A DNA stretch of 64,000 nt from Petrolisthes cinctipes (Eukaryota > Arthropoda > Malacostraca > Decapoda > Porcellanidae): the NCBI GenBank assembly GCA_033782935.1, contig JAWQEG010002494.1, forward strand, positions 293,001 through 357,000. Direction: 5' to 3'. The notes under the pieces are model-generated. The model made no database searches. It was not told the origin of the DNA and saw only the letters and a list, made by a program, of their open reading frames with translations. This document shows positions 34,823-45,439 of this stretch, piece by piece (positions within the stretch are counted from its first letter, which is position 1; each line of letters begins with the position of its first letter). Made by a program: the position numbers and the translations under genes.

Positions 34823-35031
34823 GCCTCCACTAGTAGCAAGCAGCACAGCGTCCGGATTTGGCGATATATGGCACCACTGTGTGTTTATTTATACGTAGTA
34901 ATAGTTAATAAGTGGACAGAACTCATCCCTCTAGTAGAGCATCCACCATTAGGACGCCATGTAAACAAACTGTACAGTGGTGCCACATTTCGCCAAACCG
35001 ACCAGATGCTGTGCTCGTTACTATTGGAGAC
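34823..35031. repeat. Inverted repeat, about 65-base arms
   Basis: The left arm 34823-34889 and the right arm 34964-35031 are inverted copies sharing GCACAGC, TTGGCGA and TGGCACCACTGT. A spacer of about 75 bases separates them. Probably a small foldback MITE. Confidence 0.6.
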
Positions 35032-35100
35032 AATTATAATACACTTGCTCCATCGTGAAATGTCTAAGCTTTTTGGTAACTGTAATGCAGAACAAATTTA

Positions 35101-35248
35101 GGACACCCGTGTTGTAGTCAGAAAATTGGAGGTTAAATAGTCCTTGAGTCCTTTAAACATTCCATGAAACATCACCTACATTAAAGGAGCTTGTTTCGAG
35201 GCAGAATCAGGAGGAATCAGAAGCCACCAGGTCTCATCACAGGGTTCC
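35101..35248 (+). mobile_element. MITE of the AGGGACCC family
   Basis: Flanked by TTA at 35098-35100 and 35249-35251. Shares TGTAGTCAGAAA near the start and GGAGGAATCA, AGCCACCAG and CAGGGTTCC at the end with the copy at 60.2 kb. TTA target duplication fits PIF/Harbinger-like MITEs. Confidence 0.65.
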
Positions 35249-35330
35249 TTAAATATTAACCAATAACATATCAATATACGACAAATAAAATAAAATCATA
35301 ATCACTTACATCAAGACAGTGGCACACCAA

Positions 35331-35495
35331 CAACTTACAACAACAACAATAACATACAAGAACAACAATAACTAACTAACAACAATAACTTACAGCAACA
35401 ACTTACAACAACAACAATAACATACAAAAACAACAATAACTAACAACAACAACTTACAGCAACAACTTACTACAACAACAACAACAACTTACATC
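35331..35495. repeat. (CAA)n-rich tract
   Basis: Irregular ACAACAACAATAAC units interspersed with TTACA. Low complexity. Confidence 0.8.
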
Positions 35496-35639
35496 AACGA
35501 GTCTTGCCCGGTCCAGTGTGAAGACTCGACATATGTTGAAGCCTGGCCACTCCCCAACCACCTCCAACACCTCTCGAATCTAACACCAACGCCAACACCA
35601 AAGTAGAGGGAATTAGTTAGTCAGTACATAGGCAGGATG

Positions 35640-35912
35640 TACAGTTGCCTAAGAAAAGACTGCAACTAAATTTGGTGGTGTGTGGCAATGTCTGGCAGCT
35701 GCTCCAAAGCAAACACTCGTATTTTATCAATGGATCACTCAGAACCTACAACCTTTGTATGGATGGATGTTATTGGCTTCAGCTAATTACACTCATCCTA
35801 ACAACTATAGGTTCTGAGTGATCCATCCAAATACGAGTGTTTACTTTGGAGCAGCTGCCTGATATTGCCACACACCACCAAATTTGGTTGCAGCCTTTTC
35901 TTGGGCAACTGT
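35640..35912. repeat. Near-perfect hairpin, about 110-base arms
   Basis: The left arm 35640-35754 and the right arm 35802-35912 are inverted copies with only a few differences (for example AATTTGGTGGTGTGTGGCAAT in both). The loop is about 48 bases. It has neither a reading frame nor any protein match. Transcription would give a long double-stranded RNA. Confidence 0.8.
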
Positions 35913-36143
35913 ACAGCTCCGGACTGAATTTCCTGGTACAGTCTGTACTCCCAACGCCTGTTTATCAGGGGTTCAGAGTTCGTGTATGTTGACTCATTTG
36001 TCTGAAGCACACAGAGAGAGGGGAGGTGAAGAGAGAGAGGAGATATTGGGGTAGAGATCTCTCTCTATGGTGATAGCCATTCAGATGTGTGTAACTACAG
36101 AACAATGTAGAAGAAGAAAAAAAAAATTAAATAATTAATATAA

Positions 36144-36691
36144 TGTAATGGCGCCATGCACACCACTCCTTCCCTTGGTCTTTGCCACACCTCTACCTTT
36201 TGTCTATGCCGCACCTCTACCGGCATCCAGCCTACAGACGTGGCCAAACAGGTTAGTCCTCCCTGGGGAACTCGGGTGGTCTGACCACAGTCCTTCCCGG
36301 GCAGTGATTTACCCAAGCCACGCACCTGCATCAGGTGGGAAAGTCACGTGAGGGACGCTACATCCGGGACAGTGGCCGACGAGATAAAAGGGGCCGCCAG
36401 CCACTGGATGACAGACGACAGACGATACCATTAGCTCCAGTACTAAGAGGTCCTGCCCTGTCCCGTTGCTGTCGTCCACCTCCCACACACACGTGTTCTC
36501 GCTCCGATCACACGTGTTGTTCAAGCCTTCACAACTCTTCACGGCAACTACAGACACTCCGCTGCAACTACAGACTCTCCACGATGCTACACGACAGGCT
36601 GGCCTACCGAAATATTACATGTACTGCATTCCCTTGTATTATCAATAAACTGTACCGTGTATTATGGAGTCTGTTCACCCAGGTAGTAACG
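36144..36691 (+). mobile_element. Probable solo LTR
   Basis: Starts TGTAATGGCGCC, contains a TATA-like ATAAAAG at 36383-36389 followed by a CG-rich stretch and AATAAA at 36644-36649, and ends GGTAGTAACG, close to the end of the 26.4-kb remnant. About 548 bases. No target duplication, so boundaries are tentative. Confidence 0.5.
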
Positions 36692-36699
36692 TAAGGGCT

Positions 36700-37620
36700 T
36701 CCTTACCATTATAATAACATGAAATTGAAAAAAATCTTTGTGATACTAACTTTTTATCAAATACTTTAATAAATACTTATAATAAAAATATGAACTTCTC
36801 TGCAGCACGTCAGTGAAGTGATACTCATATAAACTTTACTGTCTTATTACAAGTGATGTGGATAATTATTATATAGTGAATAAGTCATCTTCTCTCCAGT
36901 TCTCTCTTTAACTGACTGTATGCAGATGAACTTTATGATATCAGCCTCATCAGCAGAATATTCATTCCTATTGAAATATACGAACACATGTGAATTTACC
37001 AACTTACAAGCGCTAATGGGTTTATGGCTGATATATATACCAATTTATGGACGATATAAGTTGTCCACGTGCCGCCCGCTTACCAATCTCTTCACAACAT
37101 ATTGCTTAACATTATTTCATGTTATATTAAATATTTCCTGTAAAATATTCTTTTCTTCCTTTAAGCTTTAATCATAATACAGTGAAATGGAACCTCCTTA
37201 GGCCCAGAAGACTTCATAGAACGAAGGTTGATAGAGAGGTTGGATAGCAAGCATGGAGAATACAGACAAAAACAAAAGGGACAGTTGGAGTGACGAAACA
37301 TATTATTATTATATTATCATTCATAATTATTTTGGTTTATGTCTGCCAGTAAGAACATATTTATTGTTCTTTCAATAATATTGACACTGCAGCCATACTA
37401 ACAGTGATCTATTTTGTTAATAGGTAATGAGGCGTTCAGTGACAGACCACAAGAGGGAGGTGCCCTATATGTCATAACCCCAAAAGTATGATTGTGTGTT
37501 CAGTTATCACTGTAAAGATTGTTAGTCAATTTGATTAATTAATTTAACCTTACATGCCAGAGAATAATAATTCATACGAGTATTAAAGTTAAAACCAACT
37601 TGTCTGAAACTCTCATCTTA
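36700..37620. other. No gene recognised
   Basis: AT-rich DNA. A stretch at 37196-37300 shares GATAGAGAGGTTG and AAGGGACAGTT words with 39290-39365 and may be part of a SINE-like family. Nothing else is identifiable. Confidence 0.45.
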
Positions 37621-37624
37621 ATAT

Positions 37625-38062
37625 TGTAGTGACCCAAGCACTAAATTTTTACAAGTCCCTTTCTCTATGTTACACCTGCACATCCTCGCCTTCACCTGTC
37701 GGCTGGCTGCAACCGAGCCCAGCCGCTGCTCTTCCCTACCCACGCTCTGCACTTACACCGGGACAGTCAACACCTCTCTCTCCTCTTGCTCTGCCACTGC
37801 TGCCCTTGCCTTGCTGCACCATGCCAAGCCACCACGACCTACACACTACCCTACGGTCCCCCTCGAGCAGCAACATGACTGCCTTCAACAAGCAACACCA
37901 CTACATTCTACAAGCAACACAAGCAGTCAGGCAAGCGGGAAGTCATCACCTTGTGCTTGGGGTCACATTTTGTATTCAACCTGTGTTACTCTGTGAATAA
38001 ATCCGTTCCTAGTATTGGAGTCTACTATACACCTTGGGTATTAACGACCTCCCAACGTTACA
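37625..38062 (+). mobile_element. Solo LTR, 438 bp, ATAT target duplication
   Basis: Starts TGTAGTGACCCAAGCAC and ends CCAACGTTACA. Directly flanked by ATAT on both sides (37621-37624 and 38063-38066). AATAAA at 37996-38001. C-rich body. Solo LTRs arise by recombination between the two LTRs of one element. Confidence 0.8.
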
Positions 38063-38499
38063 ATATATACTGAAATAAAGAGACATGGAGCTATGGATAT
38101 TTAAGTTTTGGGTTGGATTCAGAGTCGGTAATATTCATATAAAAAAATATCAGGTAATGATATGTATAAATAATTCTATGAAGAAATATTATTATTATTA
38201 TTATTATTAATTCAGTTGGAGGCATAGTCGGCATCAAAGTAGTAATTATGAAACATCTGTGGTCGGAGTTGGATTTGACTAACAGTTGTATTGAGTGTAA
38301 ATATGTGGTTACCCCGAGATGCTGTATACATCCCTGCTGTACTTAATCTGATGTTTTATTTATATGTATTCTTACTGGCAGAGCTAAACTGAAATAATTA
38401 TGAGGTAATAATGATATTATTTTCACACAGTTTTCAATGTTAGATAAACGCATATATAACAGATAATATGTAACGTCACGACTTTATACCAAACCTGAT
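38063..38499. other. No gene recognised
   Basis: AT-rich, with a short ATT run at 38186-38212. Confidence 0.5.
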
Positions 38500-38500
38500 A

Positions 38501-38559
<59 letters not shown>

Positions 38560-38560
38560 C
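38500..38560. repeat. (TG)n(AG)n compound microsatellite
   Basis: About 18 TG units followed by about 10 AG units. Confidence 0.95.
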
Positions 38561-38904
38561 GAGGAGCTAGAGCAGGTTGCTTGTAGTCTGTAATGAGAAA
38601 TCCAGTAAACTATGTTTGTAACCTGGCATTGCTTGGGGTTCATAGTGTGTAGTCAGGTGTTTACAAAAATGAATAAATGGTCCTTCTCTGCACCACCTCC
38701 CCCCCCCCCACACACACTCCCCTTTTCTCCGATCCGAATACGGAAAAAGAAGATTTGCCGATTCGAAATAATGTCTTATATGCACAGGAGGTCACACAAG
38801 CGAAGCGCTGTTGCCGAGTTAGCCAGGGCAAGTGTGGGGTTGGCCCAGGTGGAACTCTTGTAGAGTGAACGTGCTTGGGTTGGTAGAGAAAAAGATACGA
38901 GAAC

Positions 38905-39085
38905 ACACATAAACGCACTACAAATTTTCATATGCACACAAGAACACACATATAACCACACTACAAGAAAACACATACACACAACAAGAACACATATACA
39001 CACGACAAGAACACACACACATAACCACCCTACAAGATGATATACATACACACAACAAGAACACACACACATAACCACACTAGCG
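38905..39085. repeat. CA-rich minisatellite
   Basis: Irregular units of about 35 bases built on ACAAGAACACAC and ATAACCAC. Low complexity. Confidence 0.75.
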
Positions 39086-39244
39086 TTACCTCTGCTTTGG
39101 TTTGGGAATCCTGGTGGTGACGGTGAAGGATAATCTGCAGTAACACCTTCAGTTCATCAACCTAGAGAACATTATATTATACAGAGCTGAGAAATACTAC
39201 GCTATCTTACATTTTTTTTTTCTGTCCTATCAACAAGGCCGTGA

Positions 39245-39410
39245 TTGTTTGATTGATTGATATTAGGCACCGCAACAACGAGGTCATATAGCGCCAGAAA
39301 AAGGTGATAGAGAGGTGTGACAGCAAGCAGAAAGGAAATAGAAAGAAAAGAGGGACAGTTGAAGAACTAAAAGCTAGTGGCTGGGGCCGAAGGGGCGCCG
39401 AAACCCTGAA
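39245..39410 (+). mobile_element. SINE-like repeat fragment
   Basis: GATTGATTGATATTAGGCACCG followed by an AACAACGAGGTCATATAGCGCC block, then GATAGAGAGGTG and GGGACAGTTG, words shared with 37.2 kb. Boundaries and origin are unclear. Confidence 0.3.
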
Positions 39411-39863
39411 AGTATTGTCCACATCACTAATGCAGGCAATACCCACTTACGGGGAACAAGGACGTGAGAAATAGTAGCCTATATAATACAAAAACTATTC
39501 CTATACACACACACTGGATTACATGTATGCTGGGTTGTATTTTAAGCCCTTCATAGACTGTCAATCAGGCCTGTGCAAACTGGGTGGTTGTGCAGGCATA
39601 ACCGTGGTGTGTGTGTGGGTGTGATTGATGGTTTGTGCAAATGACTGAACCATATCCAACAAGCTTTTCGTCAATCACTCACACGCCTGTACAGTGATGC
39701 ATGATAATGTGTGGTGACTGCTCAGTCTTCTTGCTGGTGTGTGGCAAATTTAAATGATTGCAGTCATCTAGTTTGCTCAGGCATGAATGATAGTCTATGG
39801 AGGCCTTTAGCACTTACTGACCAATGTGAAAGTCAACCCTCGATTATATAAACAAATTAATGG

Positions 39864-40206
39864 TCAAGAGATGTTTCTATTCCCCCGAAGTTTTAAGGAG
39901 GTAGTACAGTCACGAGCACCAATAAGTATCCAGGTGTGCTTCGAGTACCTAAAGACAGTAAATAAATGCACAATAAGATCTCCACTGGAATTACTTCGTT
40001 GGTTAATTAGACTGTTCAAAGCTTCATCCAAAGCTGTATACTTATTAGTACTCGTGATTGTACAGTGTTGGTAAATCTGGAGCAAATGAATCTTCCAAAC
40101 TATTTTAAGCAACATAACACCATTATTTTTGTTCTTTTGGTCCTGTTTCTTGGCATACTTTGGAGGAATCAAGGCACTCCAATATACCAAAACTGTGTTA
40201 CCCCCT
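39864..40206 (-). pseudogene. Fragment encoding a conserved unknown peptide, copy 2
   Basis: The frame is open from a stop just upstream of GGNTVLVYWS and reads VYWSALIPPKYAKKQDQKN, then KNNGVMLLKIVWKIHLLQIYQH and about 60 more residues (LDEALNSLINQ, HLFTVFRYSKHTW). Its front matches the plus-strand frame at 26.2-26.3 kb. No domain is recognised. It could be the tail of an uncharacterised transposon protein. The ATG at 40190 is not necessarily the real start. Confidence 0.4.
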
Positions 40207-40364
40207 TATAGTGATTTCTCACTGTATTGGACAGAGGAATAGTCACTTAAGCTATAATGATAGGGAGGTCATTATTTATTCTGGAAGTAGTGCAATGAAT
40301 AGTCTACCAAATGAATGACTCGGTGATTAACAAAGCCAAAAAAAAAACTAATAATAATGTTGTA

Positions 40365-40531
40365 CACTCGCAATCCAAAATTTGTACCCAGGTCTTGTTG
40401 AAGTTTCGAATCATTTGACATACTTGTGAACCAATTACAACGCTCATCCTGTTTCATATTTGCTTGAGTTCGCTTAATACTCGATCAGGCTATTCGAAGC
40501 AAGCCTGGATACATATTTTGGATTGCGAGTG
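40365..40531. mobile_element. 167-bp mariner-like MITE with TA flanks
   Basis: The ends share CACTCGCAATCCAAAAT and then TGTA(C/T)CCAGG in inverted orientation. TA occurs at 40363-40364 and 40532-40533. No coding capacity. Confidence 0.75.
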
Positions 40532-40599
40532 TACTGTAGCTACGTCATTTTACATTGTCTATAATTATGTGTACAAATTCTTGCGGCCAATAGTACACA

Positions 40600-41149
40600 T
40601 TACATCTGGCGAGTTAGAATGAACATAATTATACAAAAAATCGTCCCCGCCTCACACACCTCAGTCTGTAGAATGACGGGAATGTTAAGGAACAACAGGA
40701 GCGGTAAGCAGTAGAGAACCATAAAGAAGAAGAGCTGGACTTGTCTTGAATGACTGCCGTTTGAAAAATATACTGAGATGAAGTAAACAGAGACGATGGA
40801 CTGACACACACTGCTAAACGTAAGGAGGAGGACGGGAAGGGCCAGGTACTGCAGCAGTAGGCGGTGAAGGGCGTGTATCCTTAGTAACATCTCCCGTGTC
40901 CCTTTCAGTAACTGCCTGTCTTGTTGTACCTCAGAGTCATTGTCACTGTGGACGAGGTCATAGATTCCACTTTCATTCACTCCCTTCCTGCCTTGGAATA
41001 CCTCGGTAACATTGTCACATATTCCCTCTTGAACTCGTTCAAGGGGAGATATTTTCTGTGTGTCATTGTGACCATTACCATCTTCTATATCTACAGTTGT
41101 ACTTCTTCGAAATATTCCTTGTCGATAAAATCTCCTAAAAGATATTCTC

Positions 41150-41187
<38 letters not shown>

Positions 41188-42179
41188 GTGTTCCTCAGAT
41201 GAATTGACATTTTGTTCATTATCAGATATTATTTCTCCCAGAATGACCTCCTCTGAAATCCAGTCAGTACTCAGACTCAGTGCTTCATTGATGGAAGCTC
41301 CAGTGTCTGTGAGACCAGGCAGAACTCGAGACGTAAAGTTTCTGTAGAAGTGTTTGGCAAGTGAAAGTTTAACACTGCGATAGAAGAGTTTCTCGAGGTA
41401 TACAGTTGTGAAGAACATCATCAAAGTAAAGGAGGCAGCAAAATAATATAATACATTTTCACAGATTTCCTGAACAAGTAATCCTATATCAGGGGATTCA
41501 TGAACGACGAGGCCATTGCAAATTATTATGGTCAAAACACTCATTGTCATATAATGGCGGAAATCAAGAGGTAGTATCCATAGAATGTATTATCCTTTAC
41601 AGTATCAGTGAGTAACGCTAACTGATGCATTTTGTTGGCAACATTTAAAGCCAATTCTATGTGGCTCTTCAGATGTGCCAATACAAGAAGTGAAATTAAG
41701 ATGCTCACCTGATCTGACAGAATAACAGCAAGGAAGGTTGTGCTACTTTCACCATCAAGCTTTGTAAAAGTAAGTTGGTAGATTACCAGAGTAATGAAAC
41801 AGAGGAGTGAGAGGGACACTAAATAGGACCACAGCTTCCACCATGTACTGGGTTGGTAATACTTAGTGGTGGCAACAGTGGTAATAGAAGTGGTTATACT
41901 GTTGTTGTTGTTTAGAGAGCTTTTCTCTGCCTGCTGTCTCAATGTTCCGTTGCTGTTGCTGTTGACTTTATTGTTAACACAGACCATATCCTTTTTGTTT
42001 CTGTTGTTGTTGTTTGGACTGTCCTTCCTTGTCCTCCTTCCTCCTCTGCCGTCTTCACCCCACACCTCCTTTCCTCTGACCTTGACCTTTATTGGTTTCT
42101 CAGTGACCCGTTTGAATGGAAATCCTCCAATTATCTGCAGGATACAGATTGCCACACGCAATAGATTTGTTCCCTTCAT
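40600..42179 (-). pseudogene. Gustatory-receptor-like 7TM chemoreceptor, frameshifted, last exon missing
   Basis: Two frames join near 41550: 210 residues (42179-41547) and 316 residues (41550-40600). The N-terminus MKGTNLLRVAICILQIIGG and FPFKRV is typical of insect-type gustatory receptors, ligand-gated channels of sensory neurons. Hydrophobic segments follow in order: WSYLVSLSLLCFITLVIY, FLAVILSDQVSILISLLVL, YYLLISAII joined to MTMSVLTIIICNG, YYFAASFTLMMFFTTVY, LPVLLLTFSSVCQSIVSVYF, and LFFFMVLYCLPLLLFLNIP, making six. The seventh segment with the family's TY-x-QF ending is absent and probably lay in a further exon (a possible donor follows LQTE). A poly-Asn loop comes from an ATT microsatellite at 41150-41187. 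The frames overlap at ATGA, so an indel, decay or assembly error breaks it. Another 7TM family is possible. Confidence 0.55.
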
Positions 42180-43077
42180 TGTATATTGTCGATATATAAA
42201 ACTACATATATTGATCTTCTTTTGGGGGGTTTATATCTAACTTTATGTCCGTACTGATATTAATAGACTTGATGTCCGTATGAATATTCAGTTCTTCACC
42301 AACACATACACACAAACACACACGTCACGTCGTGGGCCTGGCACCTGGCAGCAGAGACCATTTGACTAACTGACCACACTGCTCCATCTAATGTATCTTA
42401 TCTACTCACTGACGCCTTCAATACCTGTTTGACTGCCTGTGGTCGATGGATCGATTGATAATTAAGGAGAGTACACTCTGTTGACAGACTCCTTTAATAT
42501 ATGTACTGTTTTAATTTGGTATGATGTGCAGTAATGAGTATAGGTGTTGCCAAGGCCACTTATAAGTGACCTTGGATATTGCTTTGTGTCCAGGACAGTT
42601 TTAAAATTCACCTACTGTATATACAACATCACTGGTACCCATAGTAAGACTCATATGATTAATTAATTTACCCAAACCTTAGAGAGGATTAATAAGGGCA
42701 TTCATTGGCTGCTTATCACAATGGAATGTGTTGATGACATGGTTGTACTCCATTCGCTGTTGGCAATGTCATTAAGGTGTACTGTTGATCACAATTTATT
42801 ATTAGTACACACACACATATTAAATTAAGGTCACCCATATTCTAGGGTCGACGGTGACTCTAGGTTCAGACATACGATAACCAGATGCATAGATTTGTTG
42901 TTGTTGTTATTGTTGATGTTGTGGAGGTGGTGGTGTTAGTGGTGATTTTAGCTATTGGTTGTGTTAGTTAGTGGTGTTAGTGATGCTCTTAGCTATTGAT
43001 AATGGTAGTGGTGGTAGTCTGTGTTAGTGTTGAGAGAATTAGTAGTGGTGGTGGTAGTAGTGGTAGTAGGGATAGTA
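42180..43077. other. No gene recognised
   Basis: Upstream side of the receptor gene. No clear TATA or initiator could be singled out. From about 42895 a degenerate (GTT)n/GTGGTGGT tract leads into the minisatellite. Confidence 0.45.
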
Positions 43078-43472
43078 AGTAGTGGTGAAGGTATTGGTAG
43101 TAGTGGTGAAGGTATTGGTAGTAGTGGTCAAGGTATTGGTAGTAGTGGTCAAGGTATTGGTAGTAGTGGTCAAGGTATTGGTAGTAGTGGTGAAGGTAGT
43201 GGTAGTAGTGGTGAAGGTATTGGTAGTAGTGGTCAAGGTATTGGTAGTAGTGGTGAAGGTATTGGTAGTAGTGGTCAAGGTATTGGTAGTAGTGGTGAAG
43301 GTATTGGTAGTAGTGGTGAAGGTATTGGTAGTAGTGGTGAAGGTATTGGTAGTAGTGGTCAAGGTATTGGTAGTAGTGGTCAAGGTATTGGTAGTAGTGG
43401 TCAAGGTATTGGTAGTAGTGGTCAAGGTATTGGTAGTAGTGGTCAAGGTATTGGTAGTAGTGGTCAAGGTAT
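43078..43472. repeat. 21-bp minisatellite
   Basis: About 19 units of GGTAGTAGTGG(T)(C/G)AAGGTATT. Because 21 is a multiple of three, all frames stay open (GIGSSGQ, VLVVVVK, TLTTTTN), producing false long frames on both strands. Confidence 0.95.
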
Positions 43473-44104
43473 TGTACGGCTCCTAGAGGCAAGGCAGGTA
43501 AATGATAAGATTAGCTAGGGTCAGCTAACCAGACTACCTGCCCAGAACCGGCATTAAATAAATAACCAATAGATAGACAGTAAGATAACCAGGTATCACA
43601 AACTATTTATCAGTATAGGTACCTGGAGATAGGAGCAAGGGTCCTTTCAGCTACATGAGGCATGACTCAAAACCTCATGACCTTAGTTCCACGTGATTCA
43701 TCCTACCACATGACCACAGGTAACCCACAGTAAATCATAACCATCAAGTTGGTAATATTGTATCCAGACACAGCTGTCAACTCCAGTAGAAAATGTATAT
43801 AAACAGTGAAGTTTAACTAATAGTTAGGATACTTAACACTGACTCCCAGGGCTATACACTTGTCTCCACAAAGAGAGACCATACAAATAAGACAAGGCAC
43901 ATCATTATCATTCCCTGGATAGATATAAGTATATATTAATAAATTAAACCTTAAGAAACTTGTGAAGTCAATTACCTAAGAAAGCACCCCGTCTTCCACG
44001 TTACCTAATACAACAACAACTACTACTACAACTACAACTCCAAGAATTACACACAAGTAAGTTACCAGTTTCTGCCCAGAGTTCAAGCCTTCAGAACTGG
44101 TACA
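43473..44104 (+). mobile_element. Solo LTR, diverged relative of the 15-24 kb gypsy
   Basis: Starts TGTACGG exactly where the minisatellite ends, and ends GAACTGGTACA. From about 43780 it aligns along its length with the reverse complement of the 15463-16115 LTR (for example CACCCCGTCTTCCACGTTACC). It is 632 bases against 653. No target duplication seen. Confidence 0.7.
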
Positions 44105-44539
44105 CTGGGTGTACTGCTCCTGTCACTCGTTTTCATATTGCTAAGCCTGTAAATCAAGAGCGGACAACCTTTGTACAGTAGGGCGAAGGTCAGATGAGAC
44201 TTTCAGGAGCATGTCGCAGGCAGTAGTGACAAACGTTAACCACAAAGTGGCTTTGCATAAAAAATTTATTGAAACAAACATACAAATTAGTGAGATGGTT
44301 TGGTGACATTGTTCATTGAAGAGTGTTCTTGGTAAACATACAAATTAGTGTGATGGTTGGTTCTACTTGCCATAAACAATTGTTTTAATGTTCAGTTCAA
44401 TGGATGAGAAACACAACAGAAGAATATTATTGAGGTGACAGTCCGAGAGCTGATAGTGAAGGTGAGACTTGGTGACCAGAGTACCAAGAGAGAGTGCACG
44501 GTTGACAAACAGTATTTGTCTCGGGCTGGACGATAGGAC

Positions 44540-44836
44540 ATCATGGACCAGATCTGGTCTGCAGTCAGAGGTTGGCCACCCATTGCAGGCCAGATTCCAT
44601 TATTAATTCGGAGTATGTTCACGGGCCACACAATATGCCTCTGTGGGCCGAATGTTACCCGCTCCTACTCTAAATATAGCCTGATGGACATCTTATTTAT
44701 GACTCATATGTTACTTACTATTTACCTTTCTTTGTCGGACCAGTTATACTCTGATCTTTTCTTTGCCAGTCATGTCGTTTACAAGTTATTTGTCTGCCAG
44801 ACACACCTCCAACTTCGTTGTACCTCCCATTCATAG
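44540..44836 (+). pseudogene. Family A endonuclease fragment, internally deleted
   Basis: The frame reads GWPPIAGQIP, then ILFMTHMLLTIYLSLSDQLYSDL and THLQLRCTSHS, matching two separated parts of the family A endonuclease and linker (62.4 and 63.0 kb). The middle, including the catalytic GDFNAR block, is deleted. Confidence 0.65.
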
Positions 44837-44896
44837 ATGCTTTACACAAGAGAGTTTTATACAGAGTAGTTGACAGTAGCATTCTTGTCTTGTCTC

Positions 44897-44898
<2 letters not shown>

Positions 44899-44948
<50 letters not shown>
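44899..44948. repeat. (GA)n microsatellite
   Basis: A run of about 25 GA units. Confidence 0.97.
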
Positions 44949-44952
<4 letters not shown>

Positions 44953-45214
44953 TTAGACGTGGGAAAGACAGAATGAAGATAAACAAATCAAGACTTAAAA
45001 GAAATGTGCTCACTGCGAAATAAAACACACACACATTAAACTGGAACAATGACACGTGACAAGGAATGAACACAGAAATATAAAAACGAAAGAAAATGGT
45101 TATTGACTGGCAGGTGTGCAGTACAGAAGGGTGTATGGAATTATAATAGTGTGTCAAATTATAGGATATGTAATATTATAGAGCGGTTTTAGCCCATCAG
45201 GATGGTGGAATGTG

Positions 45215-45375
45215 AAGTTAATTTGTGGGGAAACAAACACACACATCTCTGCTTGGGGCCTTGACTTGGTTAATTTGTGGGGAAACAAACACACACATCT
45301 CTGCTTGGGTTCTTTACTTGGTTAATTTGTGGGGAAACAAACACACACATCTCTGCTTGGGTTCTTTACTTGGTC
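45215..45375. repeat. 52-bp tandem repeat, three copies
   Basis: The unit begins GGTTAATTTGTGGGGAAAC and ends TCTCTGCTTGGGTTCTTTAC. Copies are nearly identical, so the array is young. The open frame across it (GKQTHTSLLG) has no known match. Confidence 0.9.
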
Positions 45376-45439
45376 ACCGCTTCCTCTCTGCTACAGATTT
45401 CTACAATATGCCACTAGGAGGCATCACACACAAATAAGA

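Noticed and set aside
42989..43518. Frames GSSGQGI, VLVVVVK and YQYLDHYY of 130-167 codons
   Set aside because: The 21-bp unit is a multiple of three and lacks stops in every frame, so all frames stay open.
45215..45375. CRISPR-like array of 52-bp repeats
   Set aside because: There are no unique spacers and only three contiguous tandem copies in a eukaryotic setting.
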